Source of the DNA: Bacillus sp. FJAT-27264
GTDB taxonomy: Bacteria; Bacillota; Bacilli; Paenibacillales; Paenibacillaceae
NCBI RefSeq assembly: GCF_001682855.1
Contig: NZ_MAQW01000032.1
Span: forward strand, 1 to 64,000
Direction: 5' to 3'
Length of the DNA: 64,000 nucleotides
This document shows positions 9,153 to 18,478 of this stretch, piece by piece (the first letter of the stretch is position 1; each line of letters begins with the position of its first letter). Both the position numbers and the translations under genes were made by a program. The notes beneath the pieces were generated by a model. That model was not told where the DNA came from. It made no database searches and saw only the letters and a program-made list of their open reading frames with translations.

Positions 9153-10295
9153 TTAGTTAGTTGTACGATATGGCAAAATCACATACATGCTACGGCTGTC
9201 ATCCAGCGGACGCAAAATAATCGGACTCATCATTCCGGTGAAGGCAATGACAAGCTGCTCGCTTTCGATAACTTTGAGCACATCTAGCATATATTTGGAG
9301 TTAAACGAGATTTTCAGAGGTTCCCCTTTAAAATCAATGGTTTCCAGCTCTTCACGCACTTTACCCAGTTCTGAGGAACTGGAGGAAATTTCGATGCCGC
9401 CCTGATCCAGGGTCTGCATGCGGACAATATTAGTTTTTTCCTCACGGGACAGCAAATAAGCACGGTCAATGGACTCACTTAATTTTTTTGTGTCCAAAGT
9501 TAGTTCTGTTTTGTATGCCGTTGGAATAATTCTAGAAGTATCCGGATAAATACCGTCCAAGATGCGGGAATAGAACAGCACTTTGTCGATTTTGAAGAGA
9601 ACCTGGTTATCTGCTACGACAATATCCACCAGCATATTTTGGTCAGGGATGATTTTACTCAGCTCGTTCAAGGTTTTACCGGCAATAACAACATTGCCAA
9701 AATGAACATTCTCTGTTCCCTCCAAATGAGCTGCCCGGGTTGCGAGCCGGTGACGGTCTGTAGCGGTGAACTTGAACTCGTTATCGCTCAGGTTCCAGAG
9801 AATTCCCGTAAGAATTGGTGTCGTTTCCTGAGTGGAAATAGAGAATGCCGTCTGTTTGATCATATTTTTAAGCAAATCGCCAGGGATAGAGATCATATCA
9901 TTTTCTTCGATGTTCGGCAGCACTGGGAATTCTTCCGGGTCCAGTCCTACGATTTGAATCTCGGTGGAACCAGAGGAAATATAGGTTTGGAAGCCATCTT
10001 TGACTTCCATCTGGATTTCTTTGGACGGCAATTTTTTAATGATTTCGACGAAAAATTTAGCTGGAAGCACAACGCTACCTGGCTGCTCAACTTTTACGAT
10101 GGTATGGCTATCATTCTCGGCAGGAATAAACGACTGAATCGAAATATCGGTGTCGCTTGCTGTCAAAGTTACGCCTTGATGGGTAACTTCCAGCTTAATC
10201 CCGGTCAGAATGGGAATTGTCGTTCTGCTGGAGATCGCTTTGGATACATGTCCAATGGATTCGTTGAGTTCGTTTTTGAGAATGCTTATTTTCAT
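9153..10295 (-). CDS. dnaN: DNA polymerase III subunit beta (sliding clamp)
   Basis: The 380-residue processivity clamp, a ring dimer that tethers the replicative polymerase and binds clamp-binding motifs of many repair proteins. It shows the three repeated clamp domains, beginning MKISILKNELNESIGHVSKAISSRTT, and ends with the conserved hydrophobic-pocket strand YVILPYRTT. Start is ATG 10295 behind GCTAGGAG; an in-frame upstream start at 10349 would add an unrelated leader. It lies downstream of dnaA with a 195-bp gap that carries the unwinding part of the origin, and upstream of yaaA. Confidence 0.97.
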   Translation of the reverse strand: MKISILKNELNESIGHVSKAISSRTTIPILTGIKLEVTHQGVTLTASDTDISIQSFIPAENDSHTIVKVEQPGSVVLPAKFFVEIIKKLPSKEIQMEVKDGFQTYISSGSTEIQIVGLDPEEFPVLPNIEENDMISIPGDLLKNMIKQTAFSISTQETTPILTGILWNLSDNEFKFTATDRHRLATRAAHLEGTENVHFGNVVIAGKTLNELSKIIPDQNMLVDIVVADNQVLFKIDKVLFYSRILDGIYPDTSRIIPTAYKTELTLDTKKLSESIDRAYLLSREEKTNIVRMQTLDQGGIEISSSSSELGKVREELETIDFKGEPLKISFNSKYMLDVLKVIESEQLVIAFTGMMSPIILRPLDDSRSMYVILPYRTTN

Positions 10296-10490
10296 GATTT
10301 CACTCCTAGCTGAAAATTGGGAAGTTGCGTTATGCAGTGAGTTATTCACACCGTGTATAGAAGATGAATTATTATAGTTATTTAATAGTATTAGTAGTAG
10401 GGGCGTCTAATATGTGGATAACCCTCGAAAGACGCATAAAATTAAGCCTACCCACATGTGTATAGATTGTGTATAGGCTCTGTATTCCTC
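10296..10490. other. oriC, dnaA-dnaN part: DnaA boxes and DnaA-trio unwinding element
   Basis: Perfect or near-perfect DnaA boxes lie at 10342-10350 (TTATTCACA) and 10413-10421 (TGTGGATAA); TGTGTATAG-type 9-mers occur at about 10457 and 10469. Between the 10413 box and the AT-rich tract is a GC block (GGGGCG, 10400-10405) and then, reading away from the box on the plus strand in the 3'-to-5' sense, the triplets GAT GAT GAT TAT GAT AAT (10383-10400). This order (box, GC cluster, trios, AT-rich DNA) is the published bacterial basal unwinding element. Its place downstream of dnaA matches B. subtilis. Confidence 0.8.
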
Positions 10491-11837
10491 TTAGGAAGGA
10501 TTTTTGATTTTCTCCGCAAGATTATTTACCACTTTGTACAGCTCCTGATCGACCTTTAGTGATTGTGTTATTTTCTCGTGCGCATGAATGACTGTCGTAT
10601 GGTCACGTCCCCCGAAAGCTTCACCGATCTTGGGCAACGAATAATCTGTTAATTCACGAGAGAGATACATGGCGATCTGGCGTGGGAAAGCTACGGCTTT
10701 CGTGCGTTTGCGTGCTTTGAAGTCCTCCAGGCGCAAATTGTAGTATTCACCGACTTTTTGCTGAATATCACCGATGGTAATCATCTTCGGACGGCTAGAG
10801 GGAATGATATCCTTCAGCGCTTCCGCTGCCAGATGGGTGGTGACATCTTGATTGGTCAAGGAAGAATAGGCCACGACCCGAATCAGCGCGCCCTCCAGTT
10901 CACGAATGTTCGTATCAATCTGGTTGGCGATGTACATCATCGCTTCATTAGGGATGTCGAGGTTCTCCGCTTTCGCCTTTTTACGCAAAATTGCGATCCG
11001 TGTCTCCAGATCCGGCGGCTGAATATCCGTAATAAGACCCCATTCGAACCTGGAACGCAGCCGTTCCTCGAGAGTCGGGATTTCTTTTGGCGGTCGGTCA
11101 CTGGAAATAATGATTTGTTTGCGCTCTTCGTGCAGGGCGTTGAATGTATGGAAGAATTCCTCCTGCGTGGATTCTTTGCCGGCCAGGAATTGAATGTCAT
11201 CAATAAGCAGAATGTCTACGTTGCGGTATTTGTTACGGAAGCTTTCCCCGCGGTTGTCACGGATGGAGTTGATGAACTCATTCGTGAATTTCTCGGAGGA
11301 AATATAAATAACCTTGTTATTGGGGTTATGCTCCAGCACGTAATGGCCGATCGCATGCATCAGGTGGGTTTTTCCCAGACCCACTCCGCCGTACAGGAAC
11401 AAGGGGTTGTAGGCTTTGGCCGGCGCCTCGGCGACGGCCAGCGAAGCCGCGTGGGCAAAGCGGTTGCCCGAACCGATGACGAATGTGTCAAAGGTATATT
11501 TGGGATTGAGCAGATGGGTCTGCGCTTCTTCGCGCGAAACGGCAGGGGATGGGGCAGACTGCTGTATGATCAGCTCGGCCGGCTTATTCTCCTCAATGAC
11601 GAATTTGACATCCACTTGTTGCCCGGTAACTTCCAGAACTGTAGCTCCCACCAGCTTGGTGTAGCGACTTTCCAGCCATTCTACTGCGAATGTTGTCGGA
11701 GCCGAGATAATAAGTACCTGTTGGTTGAAGGTTAACGCTTTGGTCGCCTTAAACCAGGTATCGAAACTCGGCTTGCTCAGTTTGGATTGGATGATTGATA
11801 ATATTTGCTGCCATAATTCGGAAGTATGGCTGTCCAC
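10491..11837 (-). CDS. dnaA: Chromosomal replication initiator protein DnaA
   Basis: The AAA+ initiator that binds DnaA boxes and melts oriC. The 448-residue protein has domain I (helicase interaction), a short variable linker, an AAA+ domain with Walker A (GGVGLGKTH) near residue 150 and Walker B (LLIDDIQF) near 212, and a C-terminal DNA-binding domain with the signature GGRDHTTVIHAHEKI. It starts with GTG at 11837, preceded by AAAGGAG. DnaA boxes lie on both sides of the gene, so autoregulation is likely. The gene heads the leftward dnaA-dnaN-yaaA operon. Confidence 0.98.
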   Translation of the reverse strand: MDSHTSELWQQILSIIQSKLSKPSFDTWFKATKALTFNQQVLIISAPTTFAVEWLESRYTKLVGATVLEVTGQQVDVKFVIEENKPAELIIQQSAPSPAVSREEAQTHLLNPKYTFDTFVIGSGNRFAHAASLAVAEAPAKAYNPLFLYGGVGLGKTHLMHAIGHYVLEHNPNNKVIYISSEKFTNEFINSIRDNRGESFRNKYRNVDILLIDDIQFLAGKESTQEEFFHTFNALHEERKQIIISSDRPPKEIPTLEERLRSRFEWGLITDIQPPDLETRIAILRKKAKAENLDIPNEAMMYIANQIDTNIRELEGALIRVVAYSSLTNQDVTTHLAAEALKDIIPSSRPKMITIGDIQQKVGEYYNLRLEDFKARKRTKAVAFPRQIAMYLSRELTDYSLPKIGEAFGGRDHTTVIHAHEKITQSLKVDQELYKVVNNLAEKIKNPS

Positions 11838-12513
11838 AGACTGTCACTCCTTTAAATCTTCCAAATGTGGCATCAGCCATGAAGTGGAAATGTCGAAGAA
11901 AATATATAGATGCTGATATTTATCCCCAATACAAAGGACGAGGGGACAAAAAAATATGGATAAATTTGAATTGTTCACAACTTTATCCACAGCTTGTTGA
12001 TAATATAGAGAGCAAACAAATCTATTCACATTCAAAAGTAATACCATCATAGCAAAAGCACCCCTGTTTTTCAATGATTCGGGCTATTTTATCCACAAAT
12101 TCAATCACTTGTGTACAAAATTTAAGAACAACACTACATATTGTTGATAAATTGTTTACGGTTCGACATGAAGCGTCAGACTTACGATATTTTTATACAC
12201 AGGTTGTCCTAGTCTGCGAACAATCGACTTCTTTTTTTAATCACAGGTGGATAAGTGTAGAATGCTGTGGATTATTTTTTGACGAATGGGGGTTGTGGAT
12301 AATAGCCTTCTATAAGAGGGGAAGGAAGTCTGCAAAGACAGGTTGACTTTTGACCGATTATTGTGTTTAAATATATAAAGGTGTTTTCTGTGAGGATATG
12401 TCTTCAAACATTTAAATGATGATACTGTAGATACTGTCCCTACTTTAAGGACGGCCAAGCCGTTTCTGCTTAGATATGACAGTAATTAAGATCCTGTAAG
12501 GGAGGTGCAATAC
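11838..12513. other. oriC, rpmH-dnaA part: DnaA-box cluster
   Basis: A gene-free, AT-rich 676-bp region between the divergent dnaA and rpmH. Perfect boxes of the TTATNCACA type: 11983-11991 and 12089-12097 (TTATCCACA), 12193-12201 (TTATACACA), and 12294-12302 (TGTGGATAA, opposite orientation). One-mismatch boxes: 11920-11928, 11955-11963, 12246-12254 and 12266-12274. This corresponds to the incA/incB side of the bipartite Bacillus origin. It must also contain the dnaA and rpmH promoters. No RNA or protein gene recognised in it. Confidence 0.88.
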
Positions 12514-12648
12514 ATGAGACCGACGTTCAAACCGAATGTGAGCAAACGCAAGAAGGTACATGGTTTCCGCAAAAGAATGAGCACGAAAAACGGCCGTAAA
12601 GTGCTGGCAGCTCGCCGCCTGAAAGGCAGAAAAGTTCTGAGTGCGTAA
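12514..12648 (+). CDS. rpmH: 50S ribosomal protein L34
   Basis: A 44-residue, very basic ribosomal protein beginning MRPTFKPNVSKRKKVHGFR and ending KGRKVLSA, complete family length. GGGAGGTG lies 6-7 nt before the ATG. It is the first plus-strand gene right of oriC and is followed by a compact terminator, so most transcripts probably end before rnpA. Confidence 0.97.
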   Translation: MRPTFKPNVSKRKKVHGFRKRMSTKNGRKVLAARRLKGRKVLSA

Positions 12649-12662
12649 GTTAGGCCATTAAG

Positions 12663-12685
12663 GACCACTGCGGTGGTCTTTTTTT
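12663..12685 (+). terminator. Terminator of rpmH
   Basis: GACCAC-TGCG-GTGGTC stem-loop followed by a run of eight T residues (one C before it), 14 bp after the rpmH stop. Confidence 0.88.
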
Positions 12686-13040
12686 CAACATATAAGACTG
12701 TATTTGATCTCTATTCGTACTCCGCTTTCTTATAGTTCACAGGTGAACGGGTATCGTCTTTCGGAAAGGGCGGTACCCGTTTTTCGCTTGTAGCATTCAT
12801 ACTTTTTCGGTGAAACCCTGCGAAGGTCTAGATTACGCTAGTATGCGTCGGCTACACTTTGTGGGGCTATTCGTATACACCTATATAGGAAGTAATCCGA
12901 ATTGTCGCACCGTTAAGCGTTGCTCAATCCGTGTACAAGCTGCCGTTTACGGCTATCGCCGGGTGAGTATACTACTAATATAGAAGGAAAAATTCCGGAC
13001 AGCCTAAAACAGACCGGTCTTTTCAATTAAGGAGATTCTC
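12686..13040 (+). other. Intergenic region rpmH-rnpA with a second terminator
   Basis: About 355 bp without a gene. A hairpin at 12746-12785 (AACGGGTA paired with TACCCGTT, followed by TTTT) looks like a second intrinsic terminator, although no gene lies between it and the rpmH terminator. Either a short RNA ends there or it is a read-through backup. The rest presumably contains the rnpA promoter; nothing else recognised. Confidence 0.5.
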
Positions 13041-13391
13041 GTGCATAAAAGTTTGCGATTACGAAACCGCGCCGACTTCAGCCGCGTATACCGCCATGGA
13101 AAGTCATTTGCGAACCACCAATTCGTGGTGTATTGGTTCAATAGAAAAGAGGTGGAGCGTTTCCGGCTCGGAGTGTCGGTTAGCAAAAAGGTAGGGAACG
13201 CTGTTGTCCGCAACCGGATGCGAAGACTCGTGAAGGAGATCGTCAGGCATCATGAGCCAGAGATCGCCGGCGGGCTGGATCTGGTGTTTATTGTGCGAAA
13301 AGGGGCTCTCGCCATGGAATACACAGAGCTTGAGAAAAGTGTGCTTCATGTGCTTCGCAAAGCCAAGCTACTCAAGGCTTCCCGCAAATAA
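13041..13391 (+). CDS. rnpA: Ribonuclease P protein component
   Basis: A 116-residue basic protein that aids the catalytic RNase P RNA in 5' maturation of tRNAs. The signature RNRMRRLVKEIVRHH segment (central RNR motif) and the leading LRNRADFSRVYRHGKS are clear. It starts with GTG at 13041 behind GGAGATT. Position between rpmH and yidC is the classic order. The RNA subunit is not in this window. Confidence 0.95.
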   Translation: MHKSLRLRNRADFSRVYRHGKSFANHQFVVYWFNRKEVERFRLGVSVSKKVGNAVVRNRMRRLVKEIVRHHEPEIAGGLDLVFIVRKGALAMEYTELEKSVLHVLRKAKLLKASRK

Positions 13392-13477
13392 GAGGGGCCG
13401 AAGAGGCTTGTTTATTTGTATTCATAATTATGGTATGATTTACGGTGCAATGGAATGTTCAAGAGAGGGGTTTTGAA

Positions 13478-14362
13478 GTGTCTCTAATGAAGACTAGACG
13501 AGGAAAATGGTTCTTCCTCATCGCTGTAATGGTGTTGATGATAGCTGTTTTGTCAGGTTGTTCTCCGTCGGCCACTGTTACACATACTACGGAGGATTTA
13601 AAGAATGGTGGTTTCTGGCAGAGTAACGTTGTTTATTATTTTGCTATAGCGCTGGAAACGTTCGCAAAGTGGTTTAACGGACAATATGGACTAGCCGTAC
13701 TTGTTATGGTTCTTATTGTGCGCACGCTGATTTTGCCGCTTACCATGAAACAGGTGAAGAGTTCGCGTGCGATGCAGGCCATTCAACCGGAGCTCCAGAA
13801 AATCCAGAAAAAATATAAAGACACGCCTGAAAAAGTGCAGCAGGAAACGATGCGCCTCTTCCAGGAAAACAAGGTTAACCCGATGGCAGGATGTCTGCCG
13901 CTGATCGTGCAAATGCCGATTTTTATCGCGCTGTACAACTCGATTTATTACAACCCGCATCTGCGTGAGCATTCCTTCTTGTGGCTGGAGCTTGGTAAGC
14001 CGGACCATCTGTTCATTCTACCGGCACTGGCTGCAATCACGACGTTCCTGCAGACTCGCATGATGACGAAGATGAACCCGATGCAGCAGCAAGGGCCAAT
14101 GCAGTTCATGATGATGGTATATCCTGTCCTGATTTTCATCATGTCCTACAATTTCCCGTCTGCACTTCCGCTGTACTGGTTCTATAGTAACCTCTACACC
14201 ATTGTTCAGAACTACTTCTTATACCGCAACAACGATAAAACTAAATTGGCTGTCGTAAACTCCGCGAACGACAAGGAAGATAGTCCTGCGAAGAGCAAGA
14301 ACACATCTTCCGCGAAGGGTAATGGCAGCAAGGCATCGAAGGGGGCCAAAAAGTCGAAATGA
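13478..14362 (+). CDS. yidC: Membrane protein insertase YidC/SpoIIIJ
   Basis: A 294-residue Oxa1/YidC/Alb3 insertase that inserts and folds membrane proteins with or without SecYEG; the B. subtilis orthologue SpoIIIJ is needed for forespore sigma-G activity. A lipoprotein signal ends in the lipobox LSGC, then come five membrane segments; the hydrophilic-groove region around RTLILPLTMKQVKSSRAM carries the conserved Arg. A Lys/Ser-rich basic tail follows. Start is uncertain: GTG 13478 sits 7 nt after AGAGGGG and is preferred; ATG 13487 is in frame. It overlaps jag by 4 bp (ATGA), so the two are translationally coupled. Confidence 0.95.
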   Translation: MSLMKTRRGKWFFLIAVMVLMIAVLSGCSPSATVTHTTEDLKNGGFWQSNVVYYFAIALETFAKWFNGQYGLAVLVMVLIVRTLILPLTMKQVKSSRAMQAIQPELQKIQKKYKDTPEKVQQETMRLFQENKVNPMAGCLPLIVQMPIFIALYNSIYYNPHLREHSFLWLELGKPDHLFILPALAAITTFLQTRMMTKMNPMQQQGPMQFMMMVYPVLIFIMSYNFPSALPLYWFYSNLYTIVQNYFLYRNNDKTKLAVVNSANDKEDSPAKSKNTSSAKGNGSKASKGAKKSK

Positions 14363-15087
14363 GCAAAGTCGTCGCGACAGGAAAAACCATTGAAGAAGCT
14401 GTAGAACGGGGAATGACCCAGCTTGGCGTTAACAGGGACCGCGTTACGGTCAATGTGCTTGAACAGCCCTCAAGAGGATTCCTGGGATTGATCGGTGCGA
14501 AAGAGGCCAAGGTTGAATTGACCTTGATCCCTGCACCGGCGCCCGCGGCGAGTGCTCCGTCAGTGCCTCAGCAGTCAACCAGAGAAAGTACACAGGAGGC
14601 TATCGGCGGTGTACCACGCCAAGATTCCGGACAACCGGGGGAAGAAGCTTACCAGCAAGCTGTACGTTTCATTGTGGATGTCGCCAAGAGCATGGGGCTC
14701 ACGGTGGAAGTAGAAATCGTCCATGCCAAGGAATCGACTACTCTGCAAATATCCGGTCCCGATCTTGGGCTGGTCATTGGCAGAAGAGGACAAACGCTTG
14801 ATGCCTTGCAGTATCTGGCGAATATCGTAGCCAATCGCTACTCCGATAGCTTCATCCGTCTCGTCCTGGATGCAGAGAATTTTCGGGAACGACGCAAGAA
14901 GACACTGGAGGAGCTGGCGGATCGGCTTGCAGGGCGCGTCATCCGCACACGTAAAGAGGTTGTGCTGGAGCCGATGTCGCCTCAAGAACGGAAGATTATT
15001 CATTCCAGGCTGCAGGATCACAAGCAGGTGAACACACTCAGCAAGGGCGATGAACCCAATCGCCGCGTCGTAATTACTTTGAAGTAG
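14359..15087 (+). CDS. jag: RNA-binding cell elongation regulator Jag/EloR (KhpB)
   Basis: A 242-residue protein with the Jag N-terminal domain (about residues 1-50, SKVVATGKTIEEAVERGMTQ), a variable Pro/Ala/Gln linker, a KH-II domain (about 95-170, with GLVIGRRGQTLDALQYL) and an R3H domain (about 180-242, with MSPQERKIIHSRLQDH). Orthologues bind RNA with KhpA and affect cell elongation; the name SpoIIIJ-associated reflects its constant position after yidC. Coupled to yidC by overlap and followed by a terminator. Confidence 0.93.
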   Translation: MSKVVATGKTIEEAVERGMTQLGVNRDRVTVNVLEQPSRGFLGLIGAKEAKVELTLIPAPAPAASAPSVPQQSTRESTQEAIGGVPRQDSGQPGEEAYQQAVRFIVDVAKSMGLTVEVEIVHAKESTTLQISGPDLGLVIGRRGQTLDALQYLANIVANRYSDSFIRLVLDAENFRERRKKTLEELADRLAGRVIRTRKEVVLEPMSPQERKIIHSRLQDHKQVNTLSKGDEPNRRVVITLK

Positions 15088-15099
15088 AGACTATATGCC

Positions 15100-15140
15100 G
15101 CAATGACTCCTGGTCTAATCTAAGGGGTCATTGCTTTTTT
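15100..15140 (+). terminator. Terminator of rnpA-yidC-jag
   Basis: GCAATGAC and GTCATTGC pair around a ~19-nt loop and are followed by TTTTTT, 13 bp after the jag stop. Confidence 0.85.
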
Positions 15141-15187
15141 ACAAATTAAACAGATAAATGTGCATATCTAATGAGGTGAATGACAGT

Positions 15188-16564
15188 ATGTTAAGCGATA
15201 CAATAGCAGCCGTCTCTACGGCGCTTGGAGAGGGAGGCATCGCAATTATCCGGGTAAGTGGCCCGGAGGCGATCAGCCAGGTAGCACCTTTGTTCCGAAG
15301 CCGGGTTCCACTGACAGAGGCGGAATCTCATACGGTTCATTACGGGCATATCATTAGTCCGGATAATGGTGAGACCATGGAAGAAGTACTCGTGACGGTG
15401 ATGAAGGGGCCACGTTCTTTTACAACTGAGGATGTTGTGGAGATTAGTGCCCATGGCGGCATTATTTCTGTGCGCCGTGTGATGGACTTGCTGCTGCAGC
15501 AGGAGATCAGGCTGGCCGAGCCGGGGGAATTCACTAAACGGGCTTTCCTGGGAGGAAGAATTGACCTGACACAGGCTGAGGCGGTTATTGATCTCATCCG
15601 TTCCAAATCAGACCGTGCCTTCTCAGTAGCACTGAAGCAAGTTAGTGGCTCCCTATCGGAGCGTATTCACACCCTTCGTCATTCTTTGATTGAGACATTA
15701 GCTCATATCGAGGTCAATATTGATTATCCCGAGCATGATGTGGAGTCATTGACCGCTGAGTTTATTAAAGACAAGAGCAGTGAAGTAATGGAAGGCATCA
15801 CCAAACTGCTGAAGACTGCAAGTGAAGGCAAGATCCTTCGTGAGGGCATTACGACAGCGATTGTTGGGCGTCCTAACGTCGGCAAATCCTCACTGCTTAA
15901 TGCGCTGGCCCGGGATAACAAAGCGATTGTTACTGACATTCCCGGCACTACGCGTGATGTGATTGAAGAGTATGTCACCATCAATAATATTCCTCTGAAG
16001 CTACTCGATACCGCGGGAATCCGTGAGACAATGGATATTGTGGAAAAGATCGGGGTGGAGCGTTCCAAGGCTGCGGTCACCGGAGCTGACCTGATCTTGC
16101 TTGTGCTGAACGCCAATGAGGAACTGCATGAGGACGAATTGGCACTCATGGAACAAATCCACGGTAGACAATGCCTGGTGATCATGAATAAAATGGACTT
16201 ACCGTCCAAATTGGATAAGACCAAGTTGCTTGCTCATTTTGAGGAAAGCAGTATTGTCCCGATGTCCGTTCTGGAAGAGGAAGGTCTGGATAAACTGGAA
16301 GATGCTATTTCAACACTGTTCTTCGGCGGCAAGCTGGAGTCGGGTGATTTGACATATGTGAGCAACGTCAGACATATCGCCCTGCTGAAAAAAGCGTACA
16401 AATCGCTGCAGGACGCTTATGATGCGGCGGAGCAGTTCATTCCGATCGACATGATTCAAATTGATGTGCGACTGGCTTGGGAACAGCTTGGTGAGATTGT
16501 CGGCGACACTGCTGCTGATTCCCTGCTCGACCAAATCTTCTCGCAATTCTGTTTGGGTAAATAA
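15188..16564 (+). CDS. mnmE: tRNA uridine-5-carboxymethylaminomethyl modification GTPase MnmE
   Basis: A 458-residue GTPase that with MnmG adds the (carboxymethyl)aminomethyl group to wobble U34 of tRNAs. N-terminal folate-binding domain (DTIAAVSTALGEGGIAIIRV), helical domain, and inserted G domain with G1 GRPNVGKSS, G3 DTAG, G4 NKMD; the C-terminal catalytic motif is CLGK (C-I/L-G-K), intact. Start at ATG 15188 behind GAGGTGA; an earlier ATG at 15158 has no ribosome site. It leads an mnmE-mnmG-rsmG operon with gaps of 24 and 3 bp. Confidence 0.96.
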   Translation: MLSDTIAAVSTALGEGGIAIIRVSGPEAISQVAPLFRSRVPLTEAESHTVHYGHIISPDNGETMEEVLVTVMKGPRSFTTEDVVEISAHGGIISVRRVMDLLLQQEIRLAEPGEFTKRAFLGGRIDLTQAEAVIDLIRSKSDRAFSVALKQVSGSLSERIHTLRHSLIETLAHIEVNIDYPEHDVESLTAEFIKDKSSEVMEGITKLLKTASEGKILREGITTAIVGRPNVGKSSLLNALARDNKAIVTDIPGTTRDVIEEYVTINNIPLKLLDTAGIRETMDIVEKIGVERSKAAVTGADLILLVLNANEELHEDELALMEQIHGRQCLVIMNKMDLPSKLDKTKLLAHFEESSIVPMSVLEEEGLDKLEDAISTLFFGGKLESGDLTYVSNVRHIALLKKAYKSLQDAYDAAEQFIPIDMIQIDVRLAWEQLGEIVGDTAADSLLDQIFSQFCLGK

Positions 16565-16588
16565 CATTTATATAGGAGGAAACAGGAC

Positions 16589-18475
16589 ATGAGTTATGAT
16601 GGAGGCAGCTATGACGTAATCGTCATCGGCGCCGGTCATGCCGGATGCGAAGCAGCTCTGGCTGCCGCCCGAATGGGCTGCAGCACATTAATGATCACGA
16701 TCAACCTGGATATGGTAGCATTCATGCCCTGCAATCCGTCTATTGGCGGACCAGCTAAAGGACATGTGGTGCGTGAGATCGACGCTCTTGGCGGCGAGAT
16801 GGGCCGTAATATAGATAAGACTTATATACAACTGCGGATGTTGAATACAGGGAAGGGGCCTGCTGTACATGCTCTGCGTGCACAAGCAGACAAGTACCTC
16901 TATCAACATGCGATGAAAGAAACGATGGAGAAGACACCTAACCTGACGCTGCGTCAGGGGATGGTAGAGCGCCTGATTATCGAAGATGGCCGCTGTGCGG
17001 GTGTTATTACGAAGACTGGAACAGAATATCATAGTAAGACTGTCATTCTGACTACCGGTACTTATCTGCGCGGTAAGGTGATTATGGGTGAGCTCGCTTA
17101 TGAGAGCGGACCTAACAATCAACAACCATCCATTAAGCTATCCGAGCATTTGCGTGAGCTGGGCTTTGAACTAGCCCGTTTCAAGACAGGTACACCGCCG
17201 CGTGTGCACAAGGATAGTATTGATTTCTCCAAGACCGAGATTCAACCGGGAGACAACAAACCCAAGTTCTTCTCCTTTGAAACAAAATCTTCAGACAACG
17301 AACAACTTCCTTGCTGGCTGACGTACACTTCGGAAGAGACGCATCAGATCATCAATGACAACCTGCATCGAGCGCCTATGTTCACAGGGGTTATTGAAGG
17401 AACGGGTCCGCGTTACTGTCCATCCATTGAGGACAAAGTAGTCCGGTTCAGTGATAAGTCTAAACACCAGATTTTCCTGGAGCCGGAAGGAAAAAACACA
17501 TCGGAATACTATGTGCAGGGCCTGTCCACTAGTCTTCCAGAAGATGTGCAGCTAGCCGTTCTTCGCTCTATACCGGGTATGGAAAAAGTAGAGATGATGC
17601 GTAATGGCTACGCTATCGAATATGATGCCATGGTACCTACTCAGCTCTGGCCATCCCTTGAAACGAAGCGGCTGCCTGGCTTGTTCACTGCTGGACAAAT
17701 CAACGGAACTTCTGGTTATGAAGAAGCAGCAGGGCAAGGGGTTATGGCTGGTATTAACGCTGCCCGCAAAGTTCAGGACAAAGAGCCTGTTATCCTGGAC
17801 CGTTCGCAAGGCTATATCGGCGTGCTGATTGATGATCTTGTAACCAAGGGAACCAACGAACCATACCGTTTGCTCACCTCGCGGGCTGAATACCGTCTGC
17901 TACTTCGCCATGACAATGCAGATCTGCGCCTGACGCCGATCGGTTATGACATTGGATTGATCCCGCAGGAACGTTACGATGCTTTTGTGGATAAGAAGGA
18001 GCGGGTAGAGCGTGAAATTGTCCGCCTGCAAGAAACCAAGGTGAAGCCAACCGAGATCAATCCTATCCTGGCACAGTTTGAATCCGCGGCTATTGTGGAC
18101 GGTAGCAACTTGCTTGTCCTCATGCGTCGTCCGGAAGTGGATTATAGTTTGATCGATCAATTCTCCCCATCTCCTGTAGAGCTGGATGAGGATATGAAGG
18201 AGCAAGTAGGCATCCAAATCAAGTACTCGGGTTATATCGAGAAACAGTTGCAACATGTGGAACGTCTGCAAAAGATGGAGAAGAAAAAGCTTCCTGAAGA
18301 TATTAACTACAATGAGATTCATGGCATTGCCATGGAAGCCCGCCAAAAGCTCTCCAATATCCGTCCAATCTCTATTGGTCAGGCTTCCCGGATCTCGGGA
18401 GTAACTCCAGCCGATATTTCCATCCTTCTTGTGTATCTGGAGCATTATAACCGGGTGACGGCGGCGAAAGGATAA
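16589..18475 (+). CDS. mnmG: tRNA uridine-5-carboxymethylaminomethyl modification enzyme MnmG (GidA)
   Basis: The FAD-dependent partner of MnmE in wobble-uridine modification, 628 residues, typical length. N-terminal dinucleotide-binding motif VIGAGHAGCEAALAAARMG, the conserved PCNPSIGGPAKGH loop, and the GidA signatures around RFKTGTPPRV and GQINGTSGYEEAAGQG are all present; a C-terminal helical MnmE-binding domain ends the protein. AGGAGG precedes the ATG. Same operon as mnmE and rsmG. Confidence 0.97.
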   Translation: MSYDGGSYDVIVIGAGHAGCEAALAAARMGCSTLMITINLDMVAFMPCNPSIGGPAKGHVVREIDALGGEMGRNIDKTYIQLRMLNTGKGPAVHALRAQADKYLYQHAMKETMEKTPNLTLRQGMVERLIIEDGRCAGVITKTGTEYHSKTVILTTGTYLRGKVIMGELAYESGPNNQQPSIKLSEHLRELGFELARFKTGTPPRVHKDSIDFSKTEIQPGDNKPKFFSFETKSSDNEQLPCWLTYTSEETHQIINDNLHRAPMFTGVIEGTGPRYCPSIEDKVVRFSDKSKHQIFLEPEGKNTSEYYVQGLSTSLPEDVQLAVLRSIPGMEKVEMMRNGYAIEYDAMVPTQLWPSLETKRLPGLFTAGQINGTSGYEEAAGQGVMAGINAARKVQDKEPVILDRSQGYIGVLIDDLVTKGTNEPYRLLTSRAEYRLLLRHDNADLRLTPIGYDIGLIPQERYDAFVDKKERVEREIVRLQETKVKPTEINPILAQFESAAIVDGSNLLVLMRRPEVDYSLIDQFSPSPVELDEDMKEQVGIQIKYSGYIEKQLQHVERLQKMEKKKLPEDINYNEIHGIAMEARQKLSNIRPISIGQASRISGVTPADISILLVYLEHYNRVTAAKG

Positions 18476-18478
18476 GTT

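Noticed and set aside
9639..10313. A 224-codon plus-strand frame
   Set aside because: It lies opposite dnaN, which is fully conserved here, and has no ribosome site.
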